The notes beneath the pieces are model-generated. The model had not been told where the DNA came from. It saw only the letters and a list, made by a program, of their open reading frames with translations, and did not search any database. From Heritagella_A intestinalis (GTDB taxonomy: Bacteria > Bacillota > Clostridia > Oscillospirales > Acutalibacteraceae), in NCBI GenBank assembly GCA_904418995.1, contig CAJFQF010000004.1:1-64000 (forward strand): a stretch of 64,000 nucleotides of DNA, written 5' to 3'. The first letter of the stretch is position 1. Every line of letters starts with the position of its first letter. Of the stretch, positions 1 through 7,874 are shown piece after piece. The position numbers and the translations under genes are program-made.

Positions 1-340
1 TGGGGCAACAGGCCCTTTTTGACCCCGTTATGATTAAAAAATGGGGCAACTGCGAGCCGAAATCGGGGTGTTTTAGAGGGCATTTTCCCCTTCATTTTTC
101 GATTCCATGACGGCCTTTGTGAACGGTTTTTCTTTTGAAGGGGATGTCCTGATTTGTCAGGATATGGCCAAACCGAATCCAGTTTATCTTGTCCTTCTGA
201 GCTGCCGCTGTTACGTTTTAAGTGGATGAACTCGCACATTTGCGGTGCAGCGTTCTTTGCAGGAGAGCATGGTAGAAAGATAGGTTGAAGCTAATTATAC
301 AATCCCTCTTGCTGGTTGTATTCATGCACAGGGAAGTAAG
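1..340. other. Left-edge region without a recognisable gene
   Basis: No gene could be identified. A 40-codon open frame starts at the ATG at 107 and stops at 227-229; a second frame carries readable but unrecognised codons across about 195-290. A frameshifted remnant of a former gene is possible, but no family similarity is evident. The nine bases TGGGGCAAC occur at 1 and again near 42, so a longer repeat may begin left of the window. Confidence 0.3.
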
Positions 341-393
341 AAACAGGAGCACGGGATTTCCAAATTTGAAACAGGATTCCGGCTCCTGTTTTT
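341..393 (+). terminator. Rho-independent terminator candidate
   Basis: AAACAGGAGC at 341-350 pairs with GCTCCTGTTT at 382-391, and the right arm runs into a T-rich tract. The loop is long (about 31 bases), so this is weaker than a tight hairpin. It would end transcription entering from the left of the window. Confidence 0.5.
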
Positions 394-453
394 ATATAAA
401 ATCCATACGAAAATCGAATGGATAATAATAAATTATAAGTATTTTACGTAATA

Positions 454-471
454 ACTGAAGTTCAGTATACT
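454..471 (+). promoter_or_regulatory. Operator-like palindrome next to a -10 box
   Basis: ACTGAAGTTCAGT at 454-466 is a perfect 6-base inverted repeat around a central G. It abuts TATACT at 466-471, a good -10 hexamer, 37 bases before the first gene of the redox cluster. No good -35 hexamer lies 17 bases upstream. A regulator binding here would sit between -35 and -10, as MerR-type activators or repressors often do; the regulator is not in the window. Confidence 0.4.
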
Positions 472-507
472 GATAATTAGAACAAGACCTATAAAGGAGT
501 TCATGGA

Positions 508-1152
508 ATGACCGAATTGGAGAAGAAGCAGAGCGGACAAATTTACGATGCTCGGGACCCGGAGCTGAGGAAACAGCAGAATCGGGCAAAGAATCTGATG
601 CGAACCTATAACGGTTTGCCTGCGGAAGACATCGAAGAACGCAACCGGGTGTTGTCTGAACTGCTGGGGCGGTTTGGGAAAAATGCCCGTGTAAATCAAC
701 CGCTCTATGTGGACTACGGATATAACATTCATCTTGCAGATAACAGCTTTATCAATATGCACTGTACCTTGTTAGACACCGCACCGATTATCATTGAGGA
801 AAGCACCATGATTGGTCCGGATGTCAAAATCTATACCGCGATCCATGCCTTAGACGGTGCAGAGCGTTTTTGGTTGGAACCGGATGGTATAGCTGCAGTA
901 AAAACTTATACTGCTCCTGTAAAGATCGGCAAATTCACATGGATTGGCGGAGGAAGCATTATCCTTCCCGGTGTTACCATTGGAGATAATGTGGTCATCG
1001 GCGCAGGAAGCGTGGTAACAGAATCGATTCCAGACAACGCCATCGCCTGCGGGAATCCCTGTCAGATTAAAAAGTGGAATCCCCCACTCAAATCACAAAT
1101 CGATCAGAGCAGCGAAACCACTGCTCTTTCAAAAAAAGAGAGGAATGACTGA
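508..1152 (+). CDS. Sugar O-acetyltransferase (maltose/galactoside acetyltransferase-like)
   Basis: Likely transfers an acetyl group from acetyl-CoA to a sugar hydroxyl in the cytoplasm. The 214-residue protein has the family layout: an N-terminal helical segment including NLMRTYNGLP, then a left-handed beta-helix of hexapeptide repeats (for example GKFTWIGGGSIILPGVTIGD, residues about 139-158) and the terminal ACGNPCQI turn found in Maa/LacA/NodL-type enzymes. The C-terminal tail after KKWNPP is longer and more polar than usual. The start follows AAAGGAG at 493-499. It is the first gene of a tightly spaced run and overlaps or abuts the next gene. The true acceptor sugar cannot be told from sequence. 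Confidence 0.85.
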   Translation: MTELEKKQSGQIYDARDPELRKQQNRAKNLMRTYNGLPAEDIEERNRVLSELLGRFGKNARVNQPLYVDYGYNIHLADNSFINMHCTLLDTAPIIIEESTMIGPDVKIYTAIHALDGAERFWLEPDGIAAVKTYTAPVKIGKFTWIGGGSIILPGVTIGDNVVIGAGSVVTESIPDNAIACGNPCQIKKWNPPLKSQIDQSSETTALSKKERND

Positions 1153-1153
1153 T

Positions 1154-1816
1154 ATGAAAAAAATATTGTCACTTTTATTATCCATGACACTGGTATTTTC
1201 TCTCGCGGCGTGCAGCGGCGGCGGGGCAACCTCAAGTGAGGGAGGTACTTCTGAACCATCCTCCCAAACGCCTTCTGAATCAGAAGCTCCTTCCAATTCC
1301 GAAACGCCGGAAGAATCAGCAGAACCTACGGAAGAAACCGGCGGAACACTCATTGCGTATTTTTCCTGGTCGGGCAACACGGAGCAAATGGCACAGATGA
1401 TTCAAACTGAAACGGGCGGCGATTTATTTGAAATTGAACCAGCTACCCCGTACACCGATGATTATAACACCCTTTTGGATGTCGCCCAGCAGGAACAGGC
1501 AAATAATGCCCGACCGGAGCTGGCTTCCCAGGTAGAAAACTGGGATAGTTATGATGTGGTATTTGTGGGATACCCCGACTGGTGGAGCGACGCCCCCATG
1601 CTCATCTACTCTTTTCTGGAAGCTTATGACTGGGAAGGGAAAACCCTTGTTCCCTTCTGTACCAGCGGCGGAAGCGGATTTGGACGCAGCCTGGATAAAT
1701 TGCCTGACAGCGCGCCGGGTGCAAACATTCTGGAAGGTCTTCATGTGTCAGGAAGCCGTGTAGATGGGTCATCAGAAGAAATTGCTGCATGGATCGGCGG
1801 ACTGAACTTAACCTAA
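1154..1816 (+). CDS. Flavodoxin-domain lipoprotein
   Basis: A secreted, lipid-anchored FMN protein that probably carries electrons at the outer face of the membrane. Residues 1-18 are a lipoprotein signal ending in the lipobox LAAC, followed by a Ser/Glu/Thr-rich linker of about 45 residues and a flavodoxin fold. The phosphate-binding loop FSWSGNTEQMA and the FVGYPDWWSDAP and CTSGGSGFG segments that flank FMN are visible. I chose the ATG at 1154 rather than 1145 because GAGAGGA at 1137-1143 is correctly spaced only for the later one. The gene follows the acetyltransferase with no gap. Similar flavodoxins often neighbour aldo/keto reductases and DUF4405 proteins in Clostridia, as here. Confidence 0.85.
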   Translation: MKKILSLLLSMTLVFSLAACSGGGATSSEGGTSEPSSQTPSESEAPSNSETPEESAEPTEETGGTLIAYFSWSGNTEQMAQMIQTETGGDLFEIEPATPYTDDYNTLLDVAQQEQANNARPELASQVENWDSYDVVFVGYPDWWSDAPMLIYSFLEAYDWEGKTLVPFCTSGGSGFGRSLDKLPDSAPGANILEGLHVSGSRVDGSSEEIAAWIGGLNLT

Positions 1817-1840
1817 CGCAAAATGAAAGGAGGGAAACCA

Positions 1841-2545
1841 ATGAAACCAAAAGCTGCCCTTAAAATTGTGGTAGATATCTTGATGACATTGGGTCTGCTC
1901 TTTTTAATGGGGTATCAGTTCTGGGGAGATGTAGCCCATGAATGGGTAGGAGCTGGAATGTTTCTGCTGTTCATTCTGCATCACATTTTGAACGGGAATT
2001 GGTACAAATCCCTTTTTAAAGGCAGATATACTCCCTCCCGAATCTTCCAATTGATTGTGGATTTGCTGGTATTCCTCGCAATGATCGGACTTATGGTCAG
2101 CGGCATTATGCTCTCTAACCATGTTTTCAGCTTCTTAAATATCCATGGTGGTATGTCCTTTGCACGCCTGTTGCATATGGCCGCATCCCATTGGGGTTTT
2201 GTTCTGATGGCGCTGCACTTGGGGCTGCACTGGGGTATGTTCCTGGGGCTGACAAAAAAAGCGCTGCATCTGAAACAGCCATCCCGTGTACGCAAGATCC
2301 TGCTGCCCGTTTTGGGGGCTGGAATCGCAATTTACGGCTTGATTGTATTTATTCAGCGCGATCTACTTACTTATATGCTGTTACAAACACAGTTTGTATT
2401 CCTAGATTTTGGCGAATCGATTCCGCTTTTCTATCTGGACTATTTTGCGATGATGGGCACTTTCATTTTCCTCGCCTATTATGTTTCCGTACTGCTGCGG
2501 AAATGTTCAGGAAAAAGAGCCTATAAAAAAGGAGGCTTCCAATGA
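1841..2545 (+). CDS. DUF4405 family integral membrane protein
   Basis: A membrane protein of about 234 residues with five or six hydrophobic segments. Histidines sit within or near the helices (HHILNG near residue 47, LHMAASHWGF, LHLGLHWG), a pattern seen in b-type cytochrome-like DUF4405 proteins, so heme binding is plausible but not proven. The start at 1841 follows AGGAGGG at 1827-1833; the earlier in-frame ATG at 1823 lacks a site. It lies 24 bases after the flavodoxin lipoprotein, which suggests the two form an electron-transfer pair across the membrane. This role is inferred from context. Confidence 0.75.
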   Translation: MKPKAALKIVVDILMTLGLLFLMGYQFWGDVAHEWVGAGMFLLFILHHILNGNWYKSLFKGRYTPSRIFQLIVDLLVFLAMIGLMVSGIMLSNHVFSFLNIHGGMSFARLLHMAASHWGFVLMALHLGLHWGMFLGLTKKALHLKQPSRVRKILLPVLGAGIAIYGLIVFIQRDLLTYMLLQTQFVFLDFGESIPLFYLDYFAMMGTFIFLAYYVSVLLRKCSGKRAYKKGGFQ

Positions 2546-2765
2546 AAAAGTTATCTTTGTATCAAGCAAATCTGGATTTAAGAATCTGCTTCTGGAGCTT
2601 GGATATGATGTGACATGGGACAGCTGTCCAGGGCTTCATGACAATGTGTTTTGGAATGACAGCTTGAAAAAAGCGGCAGACTTCCTTCCAATCGAAAAAC
2701 TGGAATATGCGCCGGATAGTCCTATGAATAGAAAGTTAAGAGTCATGAACGAGACTACGACGTGA
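2542..2765 (+). pseudogene. C-terminal remnant of an esterase (alpha/beta hydrolase)
   Basis: Reading the frame that contains 2541-2543, the DNA encodes about 70 residues typical of the C-terminus of the small tributyrin/feruloyl-esterase family: a segment ELGYDVTWDSCPGLHD, containing the motif around the catalytic His, followed by FWNDSLKKAADFLPIE. The N-terminal two thirds, including the nucleophile elbow GxSxG, are missing. A good ribosome site (AAGGAGG at 2530-2536) and ATG at 2542 lie in a different frame that stops after 23 codons. A deletion has apparently joined another start to this tail out of frame. Confidence 0.7.
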
Positions 2766-2807
2766 AAAATGGAGAAATAAACGTACTGGAAAAGGAGGAA
2801 TACGATT

Positions 2808-3854
2808 ATGCAATACACAAAACTCGGCAATTCGGAATTAAAGGTGTCCCGCATCTGTATGGGATGTATGGGGTTCGGTGATGCTGGAAACGGCCAGCAT
2901 AGCTGGACCCTGGACGAGGAGCATTCCCGGGAGATTATCAAGCATGGGCTGGAGCTGGGAGTCAACTTCTTTGATACCGCTATTGGCTACCAGAGCGGCA
3001 CCAGCGAACAGTACCTGGGCCGGGCGCTCCGGGATTTTGCCAAGCGGGAGGATGTGGTGGTAGCTACCAAATTCCTCCCTCGCACCCCGGATGAAATCAC
3101 TGCTGGGGTGACAGGCCAGCAGCACATTGAGCAGATGGTGAACACCAGCCTGAAGAATCTGGGGCTCGATTATATTGACCTGTATATCTATCATATGTGG
3201 GATTATGAGACGCCTCTCTACGACATTATGGAAGGGCTCGATCACATGGTGAAAGCGGGCAAGGTACGGTATATCGGCATCTCCAACTGCTTTGCCTATC
3301 AGCTGGCCAAGGCCAACGCCCTGGCGGAGGAAGAGGGCTTTCGGAAGTTCGTCTCCATTCAGGGGCATTATAACCTGATCTTCCGGGAGGAGGAACGGGA
3401 GATGGCAAAGCTCTGTGCGGAGGATAACATCGCCATGACCCCATACAGCGCTTTAGCAGGCGGACGGCTCTCCAAGCATCCAGGGGAAACCTCCAAGCGT
3501 TTGGAAGAGGATAGCTATGCCAAATTCAAGTATGACGCTACCGCAGAACAGGATGCAGCCATTATCAACAGGGTGGCGGAGTTGGCGGAAAAACGGGGCG
3601 TATCCATGACCGAGATTTCTTTGGCATGGCTGCTCACCAAAGTAACGTCCCCCGTGGTAGGAGCTACCAAACTGCATCATATCGAAGGGGCGGCCAAAGC
3701 TACAGAGCTTGCCCTGACGCCGGAAGAGTGCGCTTATCTGGAAGAACCCTATATTCCTCATAAGCTGGTAGGAGTGATGGCACAGAACACGCCCGCTGCC
3801 GCCAAACAGCAGCATGTATGGTCCACTGGCAACCAAAAAATCGAACAGATATAA
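2808..3854 (+). CDS. Aldo/keto reductase
   Basis: An NAD(P)H-dependent oxidoreductase of 348 residues that reduces aldehydes or ketones in the cytoplasm. The TIM-barrel family signatures are present: the FFDTAIGYQSG segment with catalytic Asp and Tyr, the Lys of VVATKF, and the His of YIYHMWD. Towards the C-terminus the cofactor-binding region VVGATKLHHIEGA is recognisable. The start follows AAGGAGGA. It is separated by 42 bases from the esterase remnant and by 13 bases from the next gene, so it probably shares their transcript. The substrate is unknown; the neighbourhood suggests carbonyl or quinone detoxification. Confidence 0.9.
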   Translation: MQYTKLGNSELKVSRICMGCMGFGDAGNGQHSWTLDEEHSREIIKHGLELGVNFFDTAIGYQSGTSEQYLGRALRDFAKREDVVVATKFLPRTPDEITAGVTGQQHIEQMVNTSLKNLGLDYIDLYIYHMWDYETPLYDIMEGLDHMVKAGKVRYIGISNCFAYQLAKANALAEEEGFRKFVSIQGHYNLIFREEEREMAKLCAEDNIAMTPYSALAGGRLSKHPGETSKRLEEDSYAKFKYDATAEQDAAIINRVAELAEKRGVSMTEISLAWLLTKVTSPVVGATKLHHIEGAAKATELALTPEECAYLEEPYIPHKLVGVMAQNTPAAAKQQHVWSTGNQKIEQI

Positions 3855-3867
3855 GGAGGAATTTATC

Positions 3868-4560
3868 ATGAACTATCGAACCACTGATCCGGAATTTGCA
3901 GAGCGCTTTGAACATTTTGCTTTTGAGGAAGTTCCCAATGAAGAGGGACGGCAGCTTGACGAAGTGACCCGCCATATGGCGATTCTGGCTACCCTGCTGG
4001 GATGCCAGGGCGTGGATGAATTTAAGCTGGAATTGCCCCGTGCCCTTGACGCAGGGGTTTCACCGGTTATGGCCAAAGAGGTGGTTTATCAGGCAGTGGA
4101 TTATTTGGGTATTGGCCGGGTAAAGCCTTTTCTGGATGCCACCAACGAGATTTTGGCAGAACGCGGCGTAAAGCTGCCTTTGGAAGGACAGGCGACCACC
4201 ACCATGGAGAACCGCCTGGAAAAGGGAATTCAGGCGCAGGTGGATATTTTCGGAGAAGGTATGAAGGAAGCCTGGAAAAACGGCCACATCAACCGGTGGC
4301 TGGCAGCCAACTGCTTTGGGGATTATTATACCCGCACTGGTCTTGATTTGGCTCAGCGGGAGATGATCACCTTCTGCTTTCTGGCAGCACAGGGCGGCTG
4401 TGAACCGCAGCTGATTGCCCATGCAGGCGGCAATATGAATTTAGGAAACGATAAGGAGTTTCTTGTGAAAGTCGTTTCCCAGTGCCTGCCCTATATCGGC
4501 TATCCCCGCAGCCTGAACGCCATCACCTGCATCAACAAGGCGGCGGAAGCAAGGAAGTAA
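3868..4560 (+). CDS. Carboxymuconolactone decarboxylase family protein
   Basis: A 230-residue all-helical protein made of two CMD-type repeats, roughly residues 25-105 and 130-215. The second carries AQGGCEPQLIAHAGGNMNLG; the family fold is shared by AhpD-like peroxidase partners and gamma-carboxymuconolactone decarboxylases. I do not see the CxxC pair that gives AhpD its disulfide reductase activity, so an antioxidant role is uncertain. The ATG at 3868 has AAGGAGGA at 3853-3860; an upstream in-frame start would overlap the reductase gene. Genes of this family are commonly next to aldo/keto reductases and flavodoxins in Firmicutes. It is the last intact gene of the redox cluster. Confidence 0.85.
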   Translation: MNYRTTDPEFAERFEHFAFEEVPNEEGRQLDEVTRHMAILATLLGCQGVDEFKLELPRALDAGVSPVMAKEVVYQAVDYLGIGRVKPFLDATNEILAERGVKLPLEGQATTTMENRLEKGIQAQVDIFGEGMKEAWKNGHINRWLAANCFGDYYTRTGLDLAQREMITFCFLAAQGGCEPQLIAHAGGNMNLGNDKEFLVKVVSQCLPYIGYPRSLNAITCINKAAEARK

Positions 4561-4690
4561 TTATCATTAGAAGGAAGCCATATGAAAAACGCTGTTTCCT
4601 TCATGCTCCCCGGTCCTTCCACCAAAATTACCAATTTTATAAATTGCACTTGTTGTGAAAAAGAAATTTTAGCGGAAGGAGAGGACAGCG

Positions 4691-4921
4691 GTGGAACAAT
4701 GGATCTCTGAAATGATGAGGCAGTATGCCCAATGCTATTGATAAAAGGCGGCGGAAACATACATCGGACGTCTGGAGGAACAGCATATCCGCCGGCTCAA
4801 CCGCGCTCTGGCTCTCAGCGTGGGATTGATCCAAGAAACACCGAAAAATTTAATCATGTATCTTTGTCCGGCCTGTGCCAATAACTCCTATGGCACAGGC
4901 TCTTATTTTTGTAAACAATAA
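4691..4921 (+). pseudogene. Possible decayed small gene, unidentified
   Basis: A GTG at 4691 with AAGGAGAGG just upstream begins 16 codons that end in two consecutive stops (TGA TAA, 4739-4744). The same frame then stays open for about 55 codons and reads plausibly as an amphipathic helix (for example YIGRLEEQHIRRLNRALA). I could not assign a family. Chance is a real alternative. Confidence 0.3.
4871..4910 (+). terminator. Rho-independent terminator
   Basis: GCCTGTGCCA at 4871-4880 pairs perfectly with TGGCACAGGC at 4891-4900 around a 10-base loop, followed by TCTTATTTTT. It ends the redox cluster. Confidence 0.85.
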
Positions 4922-4927
4922 AAATTT

Positions 4928-4956
4928 TTGAAAAGCTAATCTCGTTATACTGTAAT
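4928..4956 (+). promoter_or_regulatory. Sigma-A type promoter for the small secreted protein
   Basis: TTGAAA at 4928-4933 and TGTAAT at 4951-4956 are separated by 17 bases. The gene starts about 120 bases further on. Confidence 0.5.
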
Positions 4957-5079
4957 ATATGCTTTTTGATATGGAAACCCGGAACGCATTGTGATTTAAT
5001 AAAAGAAGAAAAGAACGGAAGAGCAGGGCGTTTGGGAAGAATGGGATGCCCCTACGGCTTGCAGAAAGGATGAACGGAT

Positions 5080-5295
5080 ATGATGTGGAAAAACCGAAAA
5101 AGATACTTTGTAAAAATAGCGGCCGCTGTTATCTTTGCTGTGGGATTGGTTATTCCTGCCGCCGCCCAGAGCTTTCAAGAGCCGGTATTGACAGGGGATA
5201 ACAGCGGAATGCTCATCGCCATTGCGATTATTGTTTTGTTAGCGGCGGTCATGGGGATCGCGACCTTAATATTAGTTCGCAGGAAGCGGATGTGA
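5080..5295 (+). CDS. Tiny secreted protein with a sortase-signal-like C-terminus
   Basis: The 71-residue product is almost entirely two targeting signals. Residues 1-30 form a Sec signal peptide (positively charged start, hydrophobic core, cleavage near IPAAAQS). After about 11 residues comes PVLTGDNSG, a 22-residue hydrophobic stretch and the positive tail RRKRM. This is the layout of a cell-wall sorting signal, and TGDNSG matches what usually follows the cut in LPxTG proteins, but the pentapeptide itself is altered (PVLTG instead of LPxTG). There is no room for a functional domain. The start follows AAAGGATG. It may be the remnant of a larger surface protein or a genuine small membrane protein. 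Confidence 0.6.
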   Translation: MMWKNRKRYFVKIAAAVIFAVGLVIPAAAQSFQEPVLTGDNSGMLIAIAIIVLLAAVMGIATLILVRRKRM

Positions 5296-5328
5296 GGCCA
5301 AATAATGCCTCCGTCATTTTGACCAAGG

Positions 5329-5364
5329 AATTGTAAAGGCGTCCCAAACAGCCGCTTTACAATT
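5329..5364 (+). terminator. Hairpin after the small secreted protein
   Basis: AATTGTAAAGGCG pairs with CGCTTTACAATT (one bulged G) around a short loop. The T-run after it is poor, so it may act as an RNA stabiliser rather than a terminator. Confidence 0.4.
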
Positions 5365-5840
5365 ATGTTACAAATAGGCAGGAATGGAGATTCCCAGTGT
5401 GGGAGCCAAAAAACTGCCAGATGGATGAGAGAATGCATTTCGGTTTTGTATGAATGGACAATGCAAAAGAAAAAAGGCACAAAAAAGAGAGAACGCTATC
5501 GGGAAATTTCCTATTTTTCAACTGGGATTTTTTTCAATTCCGAATGCTAAAAATGATTGGAAATTGAGAAGCTGTGTTTTTAAAAAATTCATGATTTCCC
5601 GCTAATTGTATATTTTGCATAAAATATTGTTGTAATTTTCGATGCGAACACCTAACGTTTTTAGGAGCTTATCTAACGAAATTGATATGTTGAAATTGCG
5701 GCACAGCATTTATAATAAGGGTAAGGATAAACAGACCATGGATTTTGTATAAAGGGTCGGGAATAAGGGAACGACTGGCTTGCCGGCGAGTTCAGGGCCT
5801 GTTTAACTCTTGAGATTTTAAATTTTTTAAAGAGGGGGAA
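5365..5840. other. AT-rich gap before the sugar transporter
   Basis: About 480 bases without a convincing gene; the short open frames in it have no good ribosome site. The only element I can support is a promoter-like pair near the right end, listed separately. Confidence 0.5.
5690..5716 (+). promoter_or_regulatory. Candidate promoter of the ABC permease genes
   Basis: TTGAAA at 5690-5695 and TATAAT at 5711-5716 are close to consensus, but the 15-base spacer is short, which usually means weak or activator-dependent activity. The first permease gene starts 130 bases downstream. Confidence 0.4.
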
Positions 5841-5846
5841 ATGCAT

Positions 5847-6794
5847 ATGTCTAAGAAGAGCAGTTCGACCGGCGAGGTCCGTATACATAAGCGTTGGGAC
5901 CGCGACGACACCGAACTTTCCATTCTAGCTCTTCCAACCACAATTTGGTACATCCTGTTCCTGTTCTTGCCGATGTTCGGTATCATCATCGCCTTTAAGT
6001 CTTGGCAGATTAGTGGCTCGTTTATCAGCAACATGATTAACAGCCCTTGGTGCGGATGGGACAACTTTGCTGTTCTGTTCCGTACCGGTGCGATTTGGGG
6101 ATATCTGCGCAACACGATTCTCTATAATATTGTGTTCATTATCCTCAATATCGTTCTCCCGGTTATCTGCACCCTGATGGTTTCCATGCTCCACGGCAAG
6201 CGTCTGGCCAAGGTCTATCAGACCTGCATGTTCATGCCCTACTTCCTGTCCTGGGTTGTTATCAGCGCTTTGGTATGGGCGTTCCTGTGTTATGATAATG
6301 GCCTGATCAACAACATGTTCTTTGCGGACAATCCGCAGCAATGGTATATGAAACCGGAAATTTGGCCGTTCCTGTTGACATTCCTGAATACCTGGAAAGT
6401 CTTGGGATACAACATGGTCGTGTATCTGGCTACTGTTACCGGCATTGACCGCTCCCTGTATGAAGCTGCTATTATTGATGGCGCTACTATCTGGCAGCAG
6501 GTCAGAAGTATTACCCTTCCCATGTTGAAGTCGGTTATCATCATGATGTTCATTATGAACGTTGGCCGTATCTTCTATTCCGATTTCGGCCTGTTCTTTC
6601 AGGTAACCCGCGATTCCAACTCCATTACCGGCATCACCACCACTTTGGATGTGTATGTGTACAGAATGCTGAAGCTGGGCACCACTGGTATGTCCTCTGC
6701 TGCTGCGTTCATCCAGTCTGTGGCTGGCTGTATCACCATTTTGGTCGCAAACGGTATCGTCCGCAAGATCGATCCCGAAAGCGCCATGATTTAA
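5847..6794 (+). CDS. Carbohydrate ABC transporter permease (LplB/YteP type)
   Basis: One of two membrane subunits forming the channel of a sugar importer. The 315-residue protein has six predicted membrane segments and the cytoplasmic EAA loop YEAAIIDGATIWQQ followed by LPML, which docks onto the ATPase. The N-terminal extension before the first helix is typical of the LplB/YteP subgroup used for complex oligosaccharides. The ATG at 5847 fits the GAGGGGG site better than the ATG six bases earlier. It is followed after 19 bases by the partner permease. No ATPase gene is in the window, so a shared MsmK-like ATPase encoded elsewhere is likely. Confidence 0.92.
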   Translation: MSKKSSSTGEVRIHKRWDRDDTELSILALPTTIWYILFLFLPMFGIIIAFKSWQISGSFISNMINSPWCGWDNFAVLFRTGAIWGYLRNTILYNIVFIILNIVLPVICTLMVSMLHGKRLAKVYQTCMFMPYFLSWVVISALVWAFLCYDNGLINNMFFADNPQQWYMKPEIWPFLLTFLNTWKVLGYNMVVYLATVTGIDRSLYEAAIIDGATIWQQVRSITLPMLKSVIIMMFIMNVGRIFYSDFGLFFQVTRDSNSITGITTTLDVYVYRMLKLGTTGMSSAAAFIQSVAGCITILVANGIVRKIDPESAMI

Positions 6795-6813
6795 AGAAGG
6801 GAGAGGAAGCGTT

Positions 6814-7746
6814 ATGGCTAAAAAAGAAAAAGTCGCATTGGACGGCCTTGATAAGTTTAACCGAATCAAGAAGCCAACCAATATTTTGTTTAACCTGATT
6901 TTTATCATCCTCTCGTTGACTTGCATCATCCCGCTTTTGCTGGTCGTTGCGATTTCCCTGTCCTCGGAGGATTCTATCAGGGAATATGGTTATCAGTTCA
7001 TTCCCGCCGAGTTCTCTGTGGAAGGCTATACCTTCCTGAAGGATCAGGTGGTCATGATTCTCAGAGCTTTGGGCGTCTCCCTTTTTGTAACGGTAGTTGG
7101 CACGGTGCTGGGCACCCTGCTTACCACTTTGATGGGTTATGTCATGAGCCGTCCCAATTACAAACTGAAGAATGTATTGACTTGGATTGTTGTGATTCCC
7201 ATGATGTTTAACGGCGGCTTGGTAGCTACTTACTTTGTCACCGGCAACCTGCTGATGCTGCGCAACACCATTTGGGCCCTGATTTTCCCCTTGCTGGTAA
7301 CTTCCTTCAACGTCATCATCTGCCGTACCTTCTTCAAGCAGACCATTCCGGATTCCCTGATTGAGTCCGCCAAAATCGATGGCGCTCGCCAGTTCACGAT
7401 CTTCTTTAAGATTGTACTTCCCATCTCTCTGCCTGTGCTGGCAACCATTGGCCTGTTTTTGGCTTTCGCCTACTGGAATGACTGGTATCAGTCCCTGCTG
7501 TACATCACCCAGAGCGATTTGAAGAGTCTGCAGGCTTTGTTGCAGGATATCATCAATAATATTTCTGCTTTGGCTCAGCAAATAGCGTCGGTTGGCGGTT
7601 CGCTGGCAGATTTGATTGCAGAAATGCCGCAGGAATCCGCTCGTATGGCTATCGTGGTTATCATCGTTCTGCCTATTGCCTGCGCATATCCCTTCTTCCA
7701 GAAGTACTTTATTTCCGGTCTGACGGTTGGCGCTGTAAAGGGTTGA
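6814..7746 (+). CDS. Carbohydrate ABC transporter permease (LplC/YtcP type)
   Basis: Second channel subunit of the sugar importer: 310 residues, six membrane segments, and an EAA loop (ESAKIDGARQF, then KIVLPISLP) that matches its partner in position. The LplC/YtcP subgroup pairs with LplB/YteP permeases and large binding lipoproteins, which is the arrangement here. The start has AAGGGAGAGG upstream. The gene ends 128 bases before the first binding protein, which has its own promoter in the gap. Confidence 0.92.
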   Translation: MAKKEKVALDGLDKFNRIKKPTNILFNLIFIILSLTCIIPLLLVVAISLSSEDSIREYGYQFIPAEFSVEGYTFLKDQVVMILRALGVSLFVTVVGTVLGTLLTTLMGYVMSRPNYKLKNVLTWIVVIPMMFNGGLVATYFVTGNLLMLRNTIWALIFPLLVTSFNVIICRTFFKQTIPDSLIESAKIDGARQFTIFFKIVLPISLPVLATIGLFLAFAYWNDWYQSLLYITQSDLKSLQALLQDIINNISALAQQIASVGGSLADLIAEMPQESARMAIVVIIVLPIACAYPFFQKYFISGLTVGAVKG

Positions 7747-7754
7747 TTTCCCTC

Positions 7755-7783
7755 TTGCTTTTTTGAACAATAGGGAGTATAAT
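7755..7783 (+). promoter_or_regulatory. Promoter of the first binding protein, with leader hairpin
   Basis: TTGCTT at 7755-7760 and TATAAT at 7778-7783 are 17 bases apart. The roughly 85-base leader contains a small hairpin (GCCGGG at 7816-7821 with CCCGGC at 7826-7831). A dedicated promoter fits the common need for more binding protein than permease. Confidence 0.6.
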
Positions 7784-7874
7784 CAGAAGTGTCGTTACAA
7801 CATTTTGTTACCCCTGCCGGGGGTTCCCGGCTACTTAATAAAGACCAATTTTTAGGTTTTAGGAGGCAAAAATT

